Part shown: positions 1 through 8,131 of the stretch, piece by piece
Layout: every line of letters begins with the position of its first letter
Numbering within the stretch: position 1 is the first letter of the stretch
Assembly (NCBI RefSeq): GCF_016464425.1
Contig: NZ_JADDKQ010000009.1
Span: forward strand, 186,001-250,000
Source of the DNA: Actinotalea solisilvae
GTDB lineage: Bacteria; Actinomycetota; Actinomycetes; Actinomycetales; Cellulomonadaceae
Length of the DNA: 64,000 nt
Direction: 5' to 3'
Program-made: the position numbers and the translations under genes
Notes under the pieces: generated by a model
Database searches by the model: none
What the model was told of the DNA's origin: nothing
The model's input: the letters and a program-made list of their open reading frames with translations, nothing else

Positions 1-2
1 AG

Positions 3-1097
3 GCGGTCCTGACCTTCGACGACCGCGCCTACGTCCCCGTGACCCCGGCGCGCCTCTACAACGCCATCGGCGGTGCGGCCCCGAACCAGGTGACGTGCGT
101 CCAGGTCGCGGGCGCCTGGGGCGTCCCTGTGGGGGCGTCCGGCGTCGCGGTCAACGTCACGACCGTCGCGCCGCGCGGGCCCGGGCACGTCGTCGTCTAC
201 CCCGACACCGCGGGGACCGGGCAGACGCCCGCCCCCTGGGCCGCGACCGTGAACTTCGACCCGGGCCGCGACGTGGCCAACGCGGCCATGGTGGCCCTGC
301 CCGCCGACGGCAAGATCTGCTACCTCATCCGCGGCGCGACCGCGGGCCTGCTCATCGACGTCACCGGGTTCACCATGCCCGGCGCGGAGATCGCCATGCA
401 GATGCCGCAGCGCGTCGAGGCGCGGACCGCCGTCGCCCCGCACGAGGCCGTGACCATCCAGGTCACCGGCCGGGCGGGCGTGCCCGCCGGGGCGACCGCC
501 GTGCTCCTCAACGTCGGCGCCGCCGGCTCCACCTCGGCCGGCAACCTGCGCCTCTACGAGGCCGGCACCGCGCTGCCGAGCACGTCGACGCTCAACTACC
601 CGCTGGCGGGCGACAAGTCGAACGCGGCCGTAGTGCAGCTGTCCGACGACGGCAAGCTGACCTACTGGTCGGACACCGTGCCGTGGAACCGGCCGAGCGT
701 GTACCTCGACGTCGTCGGGTGGACGGTCGACGGCTCGAGCTTCGTGCCCGTGCAGCCCGAGCGGCTCGTCGACCACCGCAGCACGTTCCTCACGGGCGGC
801 AAGCGGCTCGAGGTCACCCTGCCGTCGGGCACCATGCCCGCGGGCGCCACGGCAGCGGTGCTCAACGTCGTCGCCGTCGCACCGGGGTCCTGGGGCAACA
901 TGCGGGTCTTCCCGTACACCACCGCGGGCGCGACGCCGCCGCCCACCTCGACCCTCAACTACATCCCCGGCGAGGACGTGGCCAACATGGTCGTCACCGG
1001 GATCGGCTCCGGGAACCGGGTGGTGGTCTACACCGACCAGGTGCCGTGGGCGGGGACGCGGGTCATCGTCGACGTCGTCGGGTACATGACGGGCTGA
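3..1097 (+). CDS. C-terminal part of a secreted protein with three tandem beta-rich repeats (5' partial)
   Basis: The frame is open from the left edge, so the true start lies outside the window. The visible part holds three degenerate copies of a repeat of about 115 residues. Each begins near an 'ARLYNA/QRVEAR/ERLVDH' element, contains 'VPxGAxxxxxNV', then 'STLNYxxGxDxxNxxVV', and closes with 'VDVVGYxT'. Such repeats are known at the C-termini of large secreted actinobacterial hydrolases and surface proteins, where they probably form beta-sandwich binding modules. No catalytic domain is visible here, so the activity of the whole protein cannot be named. A strong hairpin follows the stop. Confidence 0.75.
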   Translation, partial: AVLTFDDRAYVPVTPARLYNAIGGAAPNQVTCVQVAGAWGVPVGASGVAVNVTTVAPRGPGHVVVYPDTAGTGQTPAPWAATVNFDPGRDVANAAMVALPADGKICYLIRGATAGLLIDVTGFTMPGAEIAMQMPQRVEARTAVAPHEAVTIQVTGRAGVPAGATAVLLNVGAAGSTSAGNLRLYEAGTALPSTSTLNYPLAGDKSNAAVVQLSDDGKLTYWSDTVPWNRPSVYLDVVGWTVDGSSFVPVQPERLVDHRSTFLTGGKRLEVTLPSGTMPAGATAAVLNVVAVAPGSWGNMRVFPYTTAGATPPPTSTLNYIPGEDVANMVVTGIGSGNRVVVYTDQVPWAGTRVIVDVVGYMTG

Positions 1098-1109
1098 GCG
1101 CCCGGGGTT

Positions 1110-1138
1110 GGCTCGGCGTCCGGGTCGGGCGCCGAGCC
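1110..1138. terminator. Bidirectional terminator-like hairpin between convergent genes
   Basis: GGCTCGGCG at 1110-1118 pairs perfectly with CGCCGAGCC at 1130-1138 around an 11-nt loop. It lies between the stop of the repeat protein and the stop of purE, which converge. There is no clear T-tract, as is common in high-GC actinobacteria. Confidence 0.55.
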
Positions 1139-1145
1139 CCGGAGG

Positions 1146-1688
1146 TCAGGCGCCGAAGCCCGTCACGGCGCCGCGGCCGCCCGCCCGGGCGCGCAGGCGC
1201 TCGCCCTTGGCGTGCGCCTGGTCGCGCAGCGCGCCCTGGAACGCGGTCATGCGCTCGCGCAGCGCGGCCGCCTCGTCGCCCGCACCCGCCGCGAGGATGC
1301 GTACGGCGAGCAGCCCGGCGTTGCGGGCGCCGCCGACCGACACGGTCGCGACCGGCACGCCGGCGGGCATCTGGACGATCGACAGGAGCGAGTCGAGACC
1401 GTCGAGGTGCGCGAGCGGGACGGGCACGCCGATCACGGGCAGCGGGGTCACGGCCGCGAGCATGCCCGGCAGGTGCGCCGCTCCCCCGGCGCCCGCGACG
1501 ACGACCCGCAGGCCCCGCTCGGCGGCGGTGCGGCCGTAGTCCACCATCTCCTGCGGCATGCGGTGCGCCGAGACGACGTCGACCTCGTGGGGCACGTCGA
1601 ACTCGGCGAGCGCCTGGGCGGCGGCCTCCATCACGGGCCAGTCGGAGTCCGAGCCCATCACCACGCCGACGAGCGGTGCGCCTGCCAT
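1146..1688 (-). CDS. purE: N5-carboxyaminoimidazole ribonucleotide mutase PurE
   Basis: PurE converts N5-CAIR to CAIR in purine biosynthesis, after PurK has made N5-CAIR. The 180-residue protein has the class I hallmarks: '[14 protein letters not shown]' near the N-terminus, 'VVSAHRMP' around residue 40 (His and Arg of the active site) and '[12 protein letters not shown]' around residue 68. The ATG is preceded by a perfect AGGAGG. It lies 40 bp downstream of purK on the same strand, so the two are very probably one operon. The family and step are clear. Confidence 0.96.
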   Translation of the reverse strand: MAGAPLVGVVMGSDSDWPVMEAAAQALAEFDVPHEVDVVSAHRMPQEMVDYGRTAAERGLRVVVAGAGGAAHLPGMLAAVTPLPVIGVPVPLAHLDGLDSLLSIVQMPAGVPVATVSVGGARNAGLLAVRILAAGAGDEAAALRERMTAFQGALRDQAHAKGERLRARAGGRGAVTGFGA

Positions 1689-1728
1689 GTCCGTCCTCCT
1701 GGTCGAGCGGTCGGGGTCGCGTGCGGTC

Positions 1729-2916
1729 TCAGGCCGTGGCCGACTGCTCGCCGCGCAGCAGGGCGGCAGCGCGCGCCGCGCGCCCGCGCACGGCGGGGAG
1801 GTCGTCGCCGCTCACGGTGACGTGGCCGAGCTTGCGGCCCGGCCGCACCTCCTTGCCGTACAGGTGCACCTTGGCACCCGGGTCGGCCGCGAGGACGGCC
1901 GGGAGCGCGTCGGTGAGCCGGTCGAGCGAGCTGCCGAGCACGTTCGCCATCACCGACCAGGGCGTCCGCGCCGTCGTCTCGCCGAGCGGCAGGTCGAGGA
2001 CGGCGCGCAGGTGCTGCTCGAACTGGCTGGTCACGGCGCCGTCGATGGTCCAGTGCCCCGAGTTGTGCGGCCGCATGGCGAGCTCGTTGACGAGCACCCG
2101 GCCGGACGCTCCGTCGCGCGCGGTCGCCGCGGCGGGGGCCAGCTCGAACATCTCCACCGCGAGCACGCCCGTGACGTCGAGCCCCTCCGCGACGGCGACG
2201 GCGGCCGCGACCGCCTCGCGGCCCACCTCGGGGTCCAGACCGGGCGCGGGCGCGAGGACCTCGGCGCACACGCCCCCGACCTGCACCGTCTCGACGACCG
2301 GCCACACGCGCACCTCGCCCGACGGGCGGCGCGCAAGCAGGACGGCGAGCTCGCGCACGAACGGGACCTTCTCCTCCACGAGGAGAGCCGGGCCGCCGTC
2401 GGCCGCGGCGGCGAACCAGTCCGCGACCTCGTCGGCCCCGCGGACCACGCGCACACCCTTGCCGTCGTAGCCGCCGCGGACCGTCTTGACGACGGCCTCG
2501 CCGCCCGACGCCGCCAGGAACTCCTCGAGCGCGCGGGCGTCGGGCACCGGGGCCCAGCGCGGGCACGGGGCGCCGAGCGCCTCGAGCGACTCGCGCATCG
2601 CGCGCTTGTCCTGCGCGTGCAGCAGGGCGCCCGGCCCGGGCCGCACGGGGACGCCGACCGCCTCGACCGCGGCGATCGTGGCAGCCGGGATGTGCTCGTG
2701 CTCGAAGGTGAGGACGTCCGCCACGGGCGGCCCCTGCACGAGGTCGAGCACCGCGTCGGCCTCCGCCGGGGTGCCCACGGGGGCGTCGCGCACGACCTGG
2801 GCGGCCGACGTCGTCGGGCCCTCGACCAGGACCCGCAGGTCGACGCCGAGCGCCGTCGCCGCGGGCGCCATCATCCGGGCCAGCTGGCCGCCGCCCACCA
2901 CCGCCACGGTTGTCAC
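1729..2916 (-). CDS. purK: N5-carboxyaminoimidazole ribonucleotide synthase PurK
   Basis: PurK is an ATP-grasp enzyme that carboxylates AIR to N5-CAIR using bicarbonate and ATP. The N-terminus '[11 protein letters not shown]', the 'LTFEHEHI' segment and the ATP-grasp '[11 protein letters not shown]' loop are all present; the 395 residues are of normal length. I chose GTG at 2916 rather than the in-frame TTG at 2934. TAGGCT, a good -10, lies 8 bp before the GTG and would overlap the TTG, so the longer form would start inside its own promoter. The gene precedes purE. Confidence 0.94.
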   Translation of the reverse strand: MTTVAVVGGGQLARMMAPAATALGVDLRVLVEGPTTSAAQVVRDAPVGTPAEADAVLDLVQGPPVADVLTFEHEHIPAATIAAVEAVGVPVRPGPGALLHAQDKRAMRESLEALGAPCPRWAPVPDARALEEFLAASGGEAVVKTVRGGYDGKGVRVVRGADEVADWFAAAADGGPALLVEEKVPFVRELAVLLARRPSGEVRVWPVVETVQVGGVCAEVLAPAPGLDPEVGREAVAAAVAVAEGLDVTGVLAVEMFELAPAAATARDGASGRVLVNELAMRPHNSGHWTIDGAVTSQFEQHLRAVLDLPLGETTARTPWSVMANVLGSSLDRLTDALPAVLAADPGAKVHLYGKEVRPGRKLGHVTVSGDDLPAVRGRAARAAALLRGEQSATA

Positions 2917-2989
2917 GAGCGCGGAGCCTAACAACGCCGCCGGCCGGGGGTCGGCGGCGCCCAGCGCGTGCGGCCCGGCGGCGGCCCGG

Positions 2990-4324
2990 TCAGCGGCGGA
3001 ACAGCCGGGGGCGGCGCGTCGTGCGCGTCGAGACGAGCGACCCGCGCGGCAGGACGACGTCGGGGTCCAGCGTCTTCGGCACGCCCGCGAGGAACACCGC
3101 GAACAGGGGCGGGCGGCGCTGCGCGAGCTCGAGCCGGCCGCCGTCGGCCGCGACGAGGTCCCGCGCGAGGCCCAGTCCCAGGCCCGTGCCCTTGCCGGAC
3201 GTCACCTCGCGCTCGAAGATCCGCGGCGCGAGCTCGTCGTCGACGCCCGGACCCTCGTCGCCCACCTCGATGACGACGGCGCCGCTGGGTCCGGACGGGC
3301 GCGCGCGGACCGTCGTGGTGCCGGCGCCGTGCACGAGGGAGTTCTCGATGAGCGTCGCGAGGGCCTGAGCGAGCGCGCCCGGGGTCGCGAGGACCGCCAT
3401 GCCCGCCGGGACCTCGACCACGAGCCGGCGGTTCGCGCTCCGGAAGGACGGCGTCCACTCCTCGCGCTGCTGGTCGACGACGTCGCGCAGGTGCACCGCC
3501 TCCGTGGTGCCGCCCTGGGCGCGGCGCGAGCGCGCGAGGAGGTCGTCGACGACGGTCACGAGGCGCTCGACCTGCTCGAGCGAGATCCGCGCCTCCTCGC
3601 GCACCTCCTCCTTCTCCGTCGCGGCCGCGATCTCCTCGAGCCGCATCGAGAGCGCGGTGAGCGGGGTGCGGAGCTGGTGCGACGCGTCGGCCGCGAACTG
3701 GCGCTCGGCCGCGAGGCGCCCGGCGAGCCGGTCCGCGCTGCGGGCGAGCTCGGCGGCGACGAGGTCGATCTCCTCGACGCCCGACGGCTCGAGCCGCGGG
3801 CGGACCTGCCCCGAGCCGAGCTGCTCGGCGCTCGCCGCGAGGTAGACGAGCGGCGCCGCGAGCCGCCGCGCCTGCCACAGCGCCATGGAGATGCCGGCGC
3901 CGAACGCGACGACGGCGGCGACCACGACGAGGCCCACCGCCTGCGCGGACCGCCAGAAGACGTCCCACCAGGAGATCGACAGCAGGACGACGGCGCCCGA
4001 GTCGGTGCGCACCACACGCGGGTAGGCGCGGCCCTCGACCGGCTCGCCCGCCTGGAACCGCGCGCCGTCCGCCGTGACGACCGAGACCGACGCGGGCAGG
4101 TTGCCCTCCCCGCCGACGTAGACGTCGAGCAGCTCGTCGTCGATGGGCCGGTCGGTCGCGATGCGGCTCTCGACCTGCCGACCCAGCGCGGCGGCCCGGT
4201 CGGCGAGCTCACGCAGCTCGGCGTCCGCGAGGAGGCGTGCGCCGTAGAACGCGAGGGGGATGCCGAGGAGCACGACGGCGACGGTGACCGCCGCGATCGT
4301 GGCCTGGAGGACGCGACGGCGCAT
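2990..4324 (-). CDS. Membrane sensor histidine kinase (OmpR-partner type)
   Basis: This 444-residue sensor kinase has a transmembrane helix at about residues 8-28, an extracytoplasmic sensor region to about 118, and a second helix at about 127-150. A HAMP-like linker and the HisKA H-box 'DASHQLRTPLTAL' (phospho-acceptor His216) follow. The ATPase domain shows N-box 'LIENSLVHGAG', 'VGDEGPGVDD' and 'GTGLGLGLA'. It follows the response-regulator gene by 9 bp, so they are co-transcribed. The signal sensed cannot be read from the sequence. A basic tail follows the kinase core. Confidence 0.9.
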   Translation of the reverse strand: MRRRVLQATIAAVTVAVVLLGIPLAFYGARLLADAELRELADRAAALGRQVESRIATDRPIDDELLDVYVGGEGNLPASVSVVTADGARFQAGEPVEGRAYPRVVRTDSGAVVLLSISWWDVFWRSAQAVGLVVVAAVVAFGAGISMALWQARRLAAPLVYLAASAEQLGSGQVRPRLEPSGVEEIDLVAAELARSADRLAGRLAAERQFAADASHQLRTPLTALSMRLEEIAAATEKEEVREEARISLEQVERLVTVVDDLLARSRRAQGGTTEAVHLRDVVDQQREEWTPSFRSANRRLVVEVPAGMAVLATPGALAQALATLIENSLVHGAGTTTVRARPSGPSGAVVIEVGDEGPGVDDELAPRIFEREVTSGKGTGLGLGLARDLVAADGGRLELAQRRPPLFAVFLAGVPKTLDPDVVLPRGSLVSTRTTRRPRLFRR

Positions 4325-4333
4325 CGGGTCGCG

Positions 4334-5017
4334 TCAGCCGACGCCGGTCTCGAACCGGAAGCCCATGCCCCGCACGGTCGAGATGTACCGCGGCGCGTTC
4401 GCGTCGTCGCCGAGCTTGCGGCGCAGCCACGAGACGTGCATGTCGAGGGTCTTGGTCGAGCCGTTCGGGTCCGAGTCCCAGACCTCGCGCATGAGCGTGT
4501 CGCGCGGGACGACGGAGCCGGCGTCGCGGACCAGGACGCGCAGGAGGTCGAACTCCTTGGCCGTCAGGTGGAGCTCCCGGTCGGCCTGGAAGGCGCGGTG
4601 CGCCGCGAGGTCGATGCGCACGTCCTGGGCCGAGACGTCGTCCTCCTCCGAGCCGTCCGTGTGCGAGCGCCGCAGGAGGGCGCGCACGCGCGCGAGCAGC
4701 TCGGCGAGGCGGAACGGCTTGGTCACGTAGTCGTCCGCGCCCGCGTCGAGCCCGACGACGAGGTCCACCTCGTCCGCGCGGGCCGTGAGCACGAGCACGG
4801 GGGTGGTCAGGCCGTGCTGCCGGATCCAGCGCGCGACGTCGAGGCCGTCCATGTCGGGCAGGCCGAGGTCGAGGATCACCATGTCGGCGCCCGGCGCCGC
4901 GTCGATGGCGCCTTGACCCGTCCCTTGCACGACGACCTCGTAGCCCTCCCGGCCCAGGGCGCGCGCCAAGGGTTCGGCAATGGCGGGGTCGTCTTCGGCC
5001 AAGAGAACCTGGGTCAT
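4334..5017 (-). CDS. OmpR/PhoB-family response regulator
   Basis: The 227-residue protein has a receiver domain (acidic pair 'AEDD', phospho-acceptor Asp50 in 'ILDLGLPDMDG', conserved Lys in 'VTKPF'). A C-terminal winged-helix domain ends with 'TVRGMGFRFE'. It is the first gene of the pair with the kinase just downstream. The ATG has TAGCAT exactly 6 bp upstream and no Shine-Dalgarno sequence, suggesting a leaderless message. Targets are unknown; the strand-opposed NarL-type pair next door is a separate system. Confidence 0.93.
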   Translation of the reverse strand: MTQVLLAEDDPAIAEPLARALGREGYEVVVQGTGQGAIDAAPGADMVILDLGLPDMDGLDVARWIRQHGLTTPVLVLTARADEVDLVVGLDAGADDYVTKPFRLAELLARVRALLRRSHTDGSEEDDVSAQDVRIDLAAHRAFQADRELHLTAKEFDLLRVLVRDAGSVVPRDTLMREVWDSDPNGSTKTLDMHVSWLRRKLGDDANAPRYISTVRGMGFRFETGVG

Positions 5018-5023
5018 GGCGTC

Positions 5024-5029
5024 ATGCTA
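5024..5029 (-). promoter_or_regulatory. -10 element (TAGCAT) for leaderless OmpR-type regulator transcript
   Basis: TAGCAT read on the minus strand lies 6 bp before the ATG at 5017, so the first transcribed base would be at or beside the start codon. Confidence 0.5.
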
Positions 5030-5149
5030 GGCCACCGTCCCGCCCGGGCGCCCGGTCCCCGCGCCGTCGGCCGCGCGGTCCGTCCCGGGGCGGACGCCGC
5101 ACCCGCCCGCGTGGGCCCGCGGGGCGACGTCGGGCCGCGCACGCCCGCC

Positions 5150-5155
5150 TACGCT
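5150..5155 (+). promoter_or_regulatory. -10 element (TACGCT) for leaderless NarL-type kinase transcript
   Basis: TACGCT is followed by 6 bp and then GTG at 5162. No Shine-Dalgarno sequence is visible. It decides the start of the kinase gene. Confidence 0.55.
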
Positions 5156-5161
5156 GGACGC

Positions 5162-6496
5162 GTGCGCTGGTGGGAACGGGTGGGTGCCTGGGACGTGTCC
5201 CACCGCGCCGCGGTCGACGCGCTCGGCGCCGCCCTGCTCGCCCTCGTCGTCGTGCCGTCCTCGGCCGCGTTCGCGAGCACCACACCGGCGCAGGGCAGCA
5301 CGGTCCTCGTCCTCGTCGCCCTCGGCATGGTCGTGCCGCTCGCCTGGCGCCGGACGCGCCCCGCGGCGTCGGCGGCCACCGTCTACTCGGTCGCCCTGCT
5401 GCACATGCTCGCGGGCGTGCCCATGGTCCAGCCCGCGGACCTCCTCGTGCTCGTCGCGCTCTACTCGGTCACGGTGCACGGCCCGGTCTGGGCCTACCGC
5501 ACGGCGATCACCGGCGCGCTGGTCGGGGCCGGCCTGCTGGGCGCCGTCCTCGGGCTGATCGACGGCGACCCGGCGTCGGGCGTCGCGAGCAGCTTCGTCG
5601 TGGCCCTGCTCGCGGTCAGCGTCTTCGCGTTCGCGCTGGTGCGGCGCTCGCGCCGCGAGAGCATCGACAACCTCGTCGACCGCGCGCGCCGGCTCGAGAT
5701 CGAGCGCGACCAGCAGGCGCAGATCGCCACGGCCGCCGAGCGCACGCGCATCGCGCGCGAGATGCACGACATCGTGGCGCACTCGCTGTCGGTGATCATC
5801 GCGCAGGCGGACGGGGGCCGGTACGCGGCCGCGAGCGACCCGGCCGCGGCGACCCGCTCGCTCACGACGATCTCGGAGACGGGCCGCGCGGCGCTCGCCG
5901 ACATGCGGCGGCTGCTCGGCGTCCTGCGTCCCGAGATCGGCGCCGCGCAGGCACCGTCCGCCGGGGCCGCCCGGACCGCGGGGCCGGGCGGCGTCGTCGT
6001 CGGCGGGCCCGGCGGGCCGCCCGCACCGCCCCCCGTGGCCGACCTCGCGCCCCAGCCGGCGGTCGACGACATCGCCCACCTCGTGGAGCAGGTGCGCGCG
6101 AGCGGCGTGCGGATCTCGCTCGTGCGCATGGGCCAGGACCGCCCGCTGCCGCCGGGCACCGGCCTGACGGTCTACCGGATCTGCCAGGAGTCCCTCACCA
6201 ACGTGCTCAAGCACGCCGGGCCCGGCCCGACGGTGACCGTCCTGCTGCAGTGGACGACGTCGTCCCTCGTCCTCGAGGTGAGCGACGACGGTCGCGGCGC
6301 GGCCGCGCAGGGCGGCGACGGCGCCGGCCAGGGCGTCCTCGGGATGCGCGAGCGGGCTGCCATGCTGGGCGGCACGCTCGCGGTCGGGCCGCGCCCCGGC
6401 GGCGGGTTCCGGGTGCGCGCGGAGATCCCGCTGCCGACGCGCAGCCCGCACGCCCCGCAGCACGCGGGGACGCCAGCGACCGAGGAGACCGCGTGA
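5162..6496 (+). CDS. NarL-partner sensor histidine kinase (HisKA_3)
   Basis: The 444-residue kinase begins with several transmembrane helices (about residues 15-160, no obvious large sensor loop). A short coiled linker and the HisKA_3 motif 'RIAREMHDIVAHSLSVII' with His202 follow. A Pro/Gly-rich linker at about 265-300 precedes the HATPase domain: 'ICQESLTNVLKHA', 'VSDDGRGAA', 'GVLGMRERAAMLGG'. The frame stays open far upstream only because of GC bias; TACGCT 6 bp before GTG 5162 marks the real start. Its stop overlaps the regulator's GTG by 4 bp (GTGA). It probably senses membrane or envelope state (inference). Confidence 0.92.
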   Translation: MRWWERVGAWDVSHRAAVDALGAALLALVVVPSSAAFASTTPAQGSTVLVLVALGMVVPLAWRRTRPAASAATVYSVALLHMLAGVPMVQPADLLVLVALYSVTVHGPVWAYRTAITGALVGAGLLGAVLGLIDGDPASGVASSFVVALLAVSVFAFALVRRSRRESIDNLVDRARRLEIERDQQAQIATAAERTRIAREMHDIVAHSLSVIIAQADGGRYAAASDPAAATRSLTTISETGRAALADMRRLLGVLRPEIGAAQAPSAGAARTAGPGGVVVGGPGGPPAPPPVADLAPQPAVDDIAHLVEQVRASGVRISLVRMGQDRPLPPGTGLTVYRICQESLTNVLKHAGPGPTVTVLLQWTTSSLVLEVSDDGRGAAAQGGDGAGQGVLGMRERAAMLGGTLAVGPRPGGGFRVRAEIPLPTRSPHAPQHAGTPATEETA

Positions 6497-7209
6497 CCAC
6501 CATCAGCACGGCGAACCCGGGGAGCTCGGGCGGCACCGCCGGCCCCATCCGGGTCGGCCTGGTCGACGACCAGCAGCTGGTCCGCGCGGGCTTCCGCATG
6601 GTCATCGACTCCCAGCCGGACCTCGAGGTCGTCGTCGAGGCCGGCGACGGGGCCGAGGCGCTGCGCCGGCTCGCCGCGGTGCCGTGCGACGTCGTGCTCA
6701 TGGACGTGCGCATGCCCACGCTGGACGGGCTCGCGGCCACCGCGCGCCTCACGGCCGACGGGGCGCCGACGCCGCGCGTCGTCGTGCTCACGACCTTCGA
6801 CCTCGACGAGTACGTGCTCGCCGCGATCCGCGCCGGCGCGAGCGGGTTCCTGCTCAAGGACGCGCCGCCGGAGGAGATGCTCGCCGCGATCCGCACGGTC
6901 CACGCGGGCGACGCCGTCATCGCCCCCTCGAGCACGCGGCGCCTGCTGGAGCACCTCGTCACGGCGCTGCCCGAGGCGGACCAGCCCGCCCCGCACCCGG
7001 GCCTCGCCGACCTCACCGAGCGCGAGCGCCAGGTGCTCGTGCTCATGGCTCGGGGCCGGTCGAACACCGAGATCGGCCAGGACCTCTTCGTCGCGGAGGC
7101 CACGGTCAAGACGCACGTCGGCCGCATCCTCGCCAAGCTCGGCGCGCGCGACCGCGTCCAGGCCGTCGTCACCGCGTACGAGTCAGGGCTGGTCAGGCCC
7201 GGATCCTGA
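6493..7209 (+). CDS. NarL/LuxR-family response regulator
   Basis: The 238-residue regulator has a receiver domain ('LVDDQQLVRAGF', Asp71 in 'LMDVRMPTLDG', 'LLKDAPP') and a C-terminal LuxR helix-turn-helix ('LTERERQVLVLMARG', 'EATVKTHVGRILAKLGARDR'). It is translationally coupled to the kinase through a 4-bp GTGA overlap. The ABC transporter genes begin 115 bp downstream on the same strand. Regulators of this class commonly control an adjacent ABC exporter, so regulation of 7325-10857 is a reasonable inference. Confidence 0.94.
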   Translation: MTTISTANPGSSGGTAGPIRVGLVDDQQLVRAGFRMVIDSQPDLEVVVEAGDGAEALRRLAAVPCDVVLMDVRMPTLDGLAATARLTADGAPTPRVVVLTTFDLDEYVLAAIRAGASGFLLKDAPPEEMLAAIRTVHAGDAVIAPSSTRRLLEHLVTALPEADQPAPHPGLADLTERERQVLVLMARGRSNTEIGQDLFVAEATVKTHVGRILAKLGARDRVQAVVTAYESGLVRPGS

Positions 7210-7324
7210 CTCCTCCCGCGGGATGACGGGGTCCGCGCGAGGACCATGCCGCGGCGCGACGCCCGGCACGCGGCGCCGTCGCTAGCGTCGACGCGACGCT
7301 CGACGACACCCCCGGGAGACCCCA

Positions 7325-8131
7325 GTGGACATCACCGCCCTCGACCCCGCCGCCCTGGCGGGCCGGCCGACCGCCGAGGCCACGCGCCCGGCCGCCGTGC
7401 GCGCCCGCGGCCTCACCAAGGTCTACGGCTCGGGCGACGCCGCGGTCCGGGCGCTCGCCGGGGTCGACGTCGACTTCGCCGCGGGGGCGTTCACGGCGAT
7501 CATGGGCCCGTCCGGCTCGGGCAAGTCGACGCTCATGCACCTCCTCGCCGGTCTCGACGGCGCGACGGCGGGCACCGCCTACCTCGGCGACACCGACATC
7601 ACGGCGATGGACGACCGTCAGCTCACCGAGCTGCGCCGCAACCGGATCGGCTTCGTCTTCCAGTCCTTCAACCTGCTGCCGATGTTCACGGCCGAGCAGA
7701 ACGTCGTGCTCCCGCTCGAGCTCGCCGGGGCACCGGTGGACCGCGCGTGGATGGAGATCCTGGTGAGCACGCTCGGCCTCGCCGACCGGCTCTCCCACCG
7801 GCCGAGCGAGCTCTCCGGCGGCCAGCAGCAGCGCGTCGCGATCGCCCGCGCGCTCATCGCGCGGCCCGACGTCGTGTTCGCCGACGAGCCCACGGGCAAC
7901 CTCGACTCGCGCGCGGGCGCGCAGGTCCTCAGCTTCCTGCGCCAATCGGTGCGCGAGCTCGGCCGCACCGTGATCATGGTGACGCACGACCCGTCCGCGG
8001 CCGCCTACGCCGACCGCGTCGTCCTGCTGGCCGACGGCCGGATCGCGGGTGACATCACGGACCCGACGCCGGAGGCGGTCCTCGCGGGCCTCGACGCGCT
8101 CCGCTCGCTCGACGAGCCGGCGGCCCGCTGA
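7325..8131 (+). CDS. ABC transporter ATP-binding protein (MacB/LolD type)
   Basis: The 268-residue ATPase has Walker A 'GPSGSGKS' (61-68), Q-loop 'VFQSFNLLPMF', signature LSGGQ (163-167), Walker B 'VVFADEPT' (183-190) and H-loop 'VMVTHDP'. It matches the MacB/LolD/FtsE group that pairs with FtsX-type permeases. GTG 7325 has GGGAGA 5 bp upstream, and TAGCGT at 7283-7288 could be its -10. The stop overlaps the permease ATG by one base. It is probably energy donor for the permease that follows; the substrate is unknown (peptide, lipoprotein or antibiotic export/removal). Confidence 0.93.
   Translation: MDITALDPAALAGRPTAEATRPAAVRARGLTKVYGSGDAAVRALAGVDVDFAAGAFTAIMGPSGSGKSTLMHLLAGLDGATAGTAYLGDTDITAMDDRQLTELRRNRIGFVFQSFNLLPMFTAEQNVVLPLELAGAPVDRAWMEILVSTLGLADRLSHRPSELSGGQQQRVAIARALIARPDVVFADEPTGNLDSRAGAQVLSFLRQSVRELGRTVIMVTHDPSAAAYADRVVLLADGRIAGDITDPTPEAVLAGLDALRSLDEPAAR

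Noticed and set aside
2486..5161. A frame open on the plus strand from 2486 into the NarL-type kinase gene, which would give a protein of over 1300 residues
   Set aside because: It runs antisense to purK, the OmpR-type kinase and its regulator, is Arg/Gly-rich as expected for a GC-rich shadow frame, and the kinase has a well-placed promoter and start at 5162.
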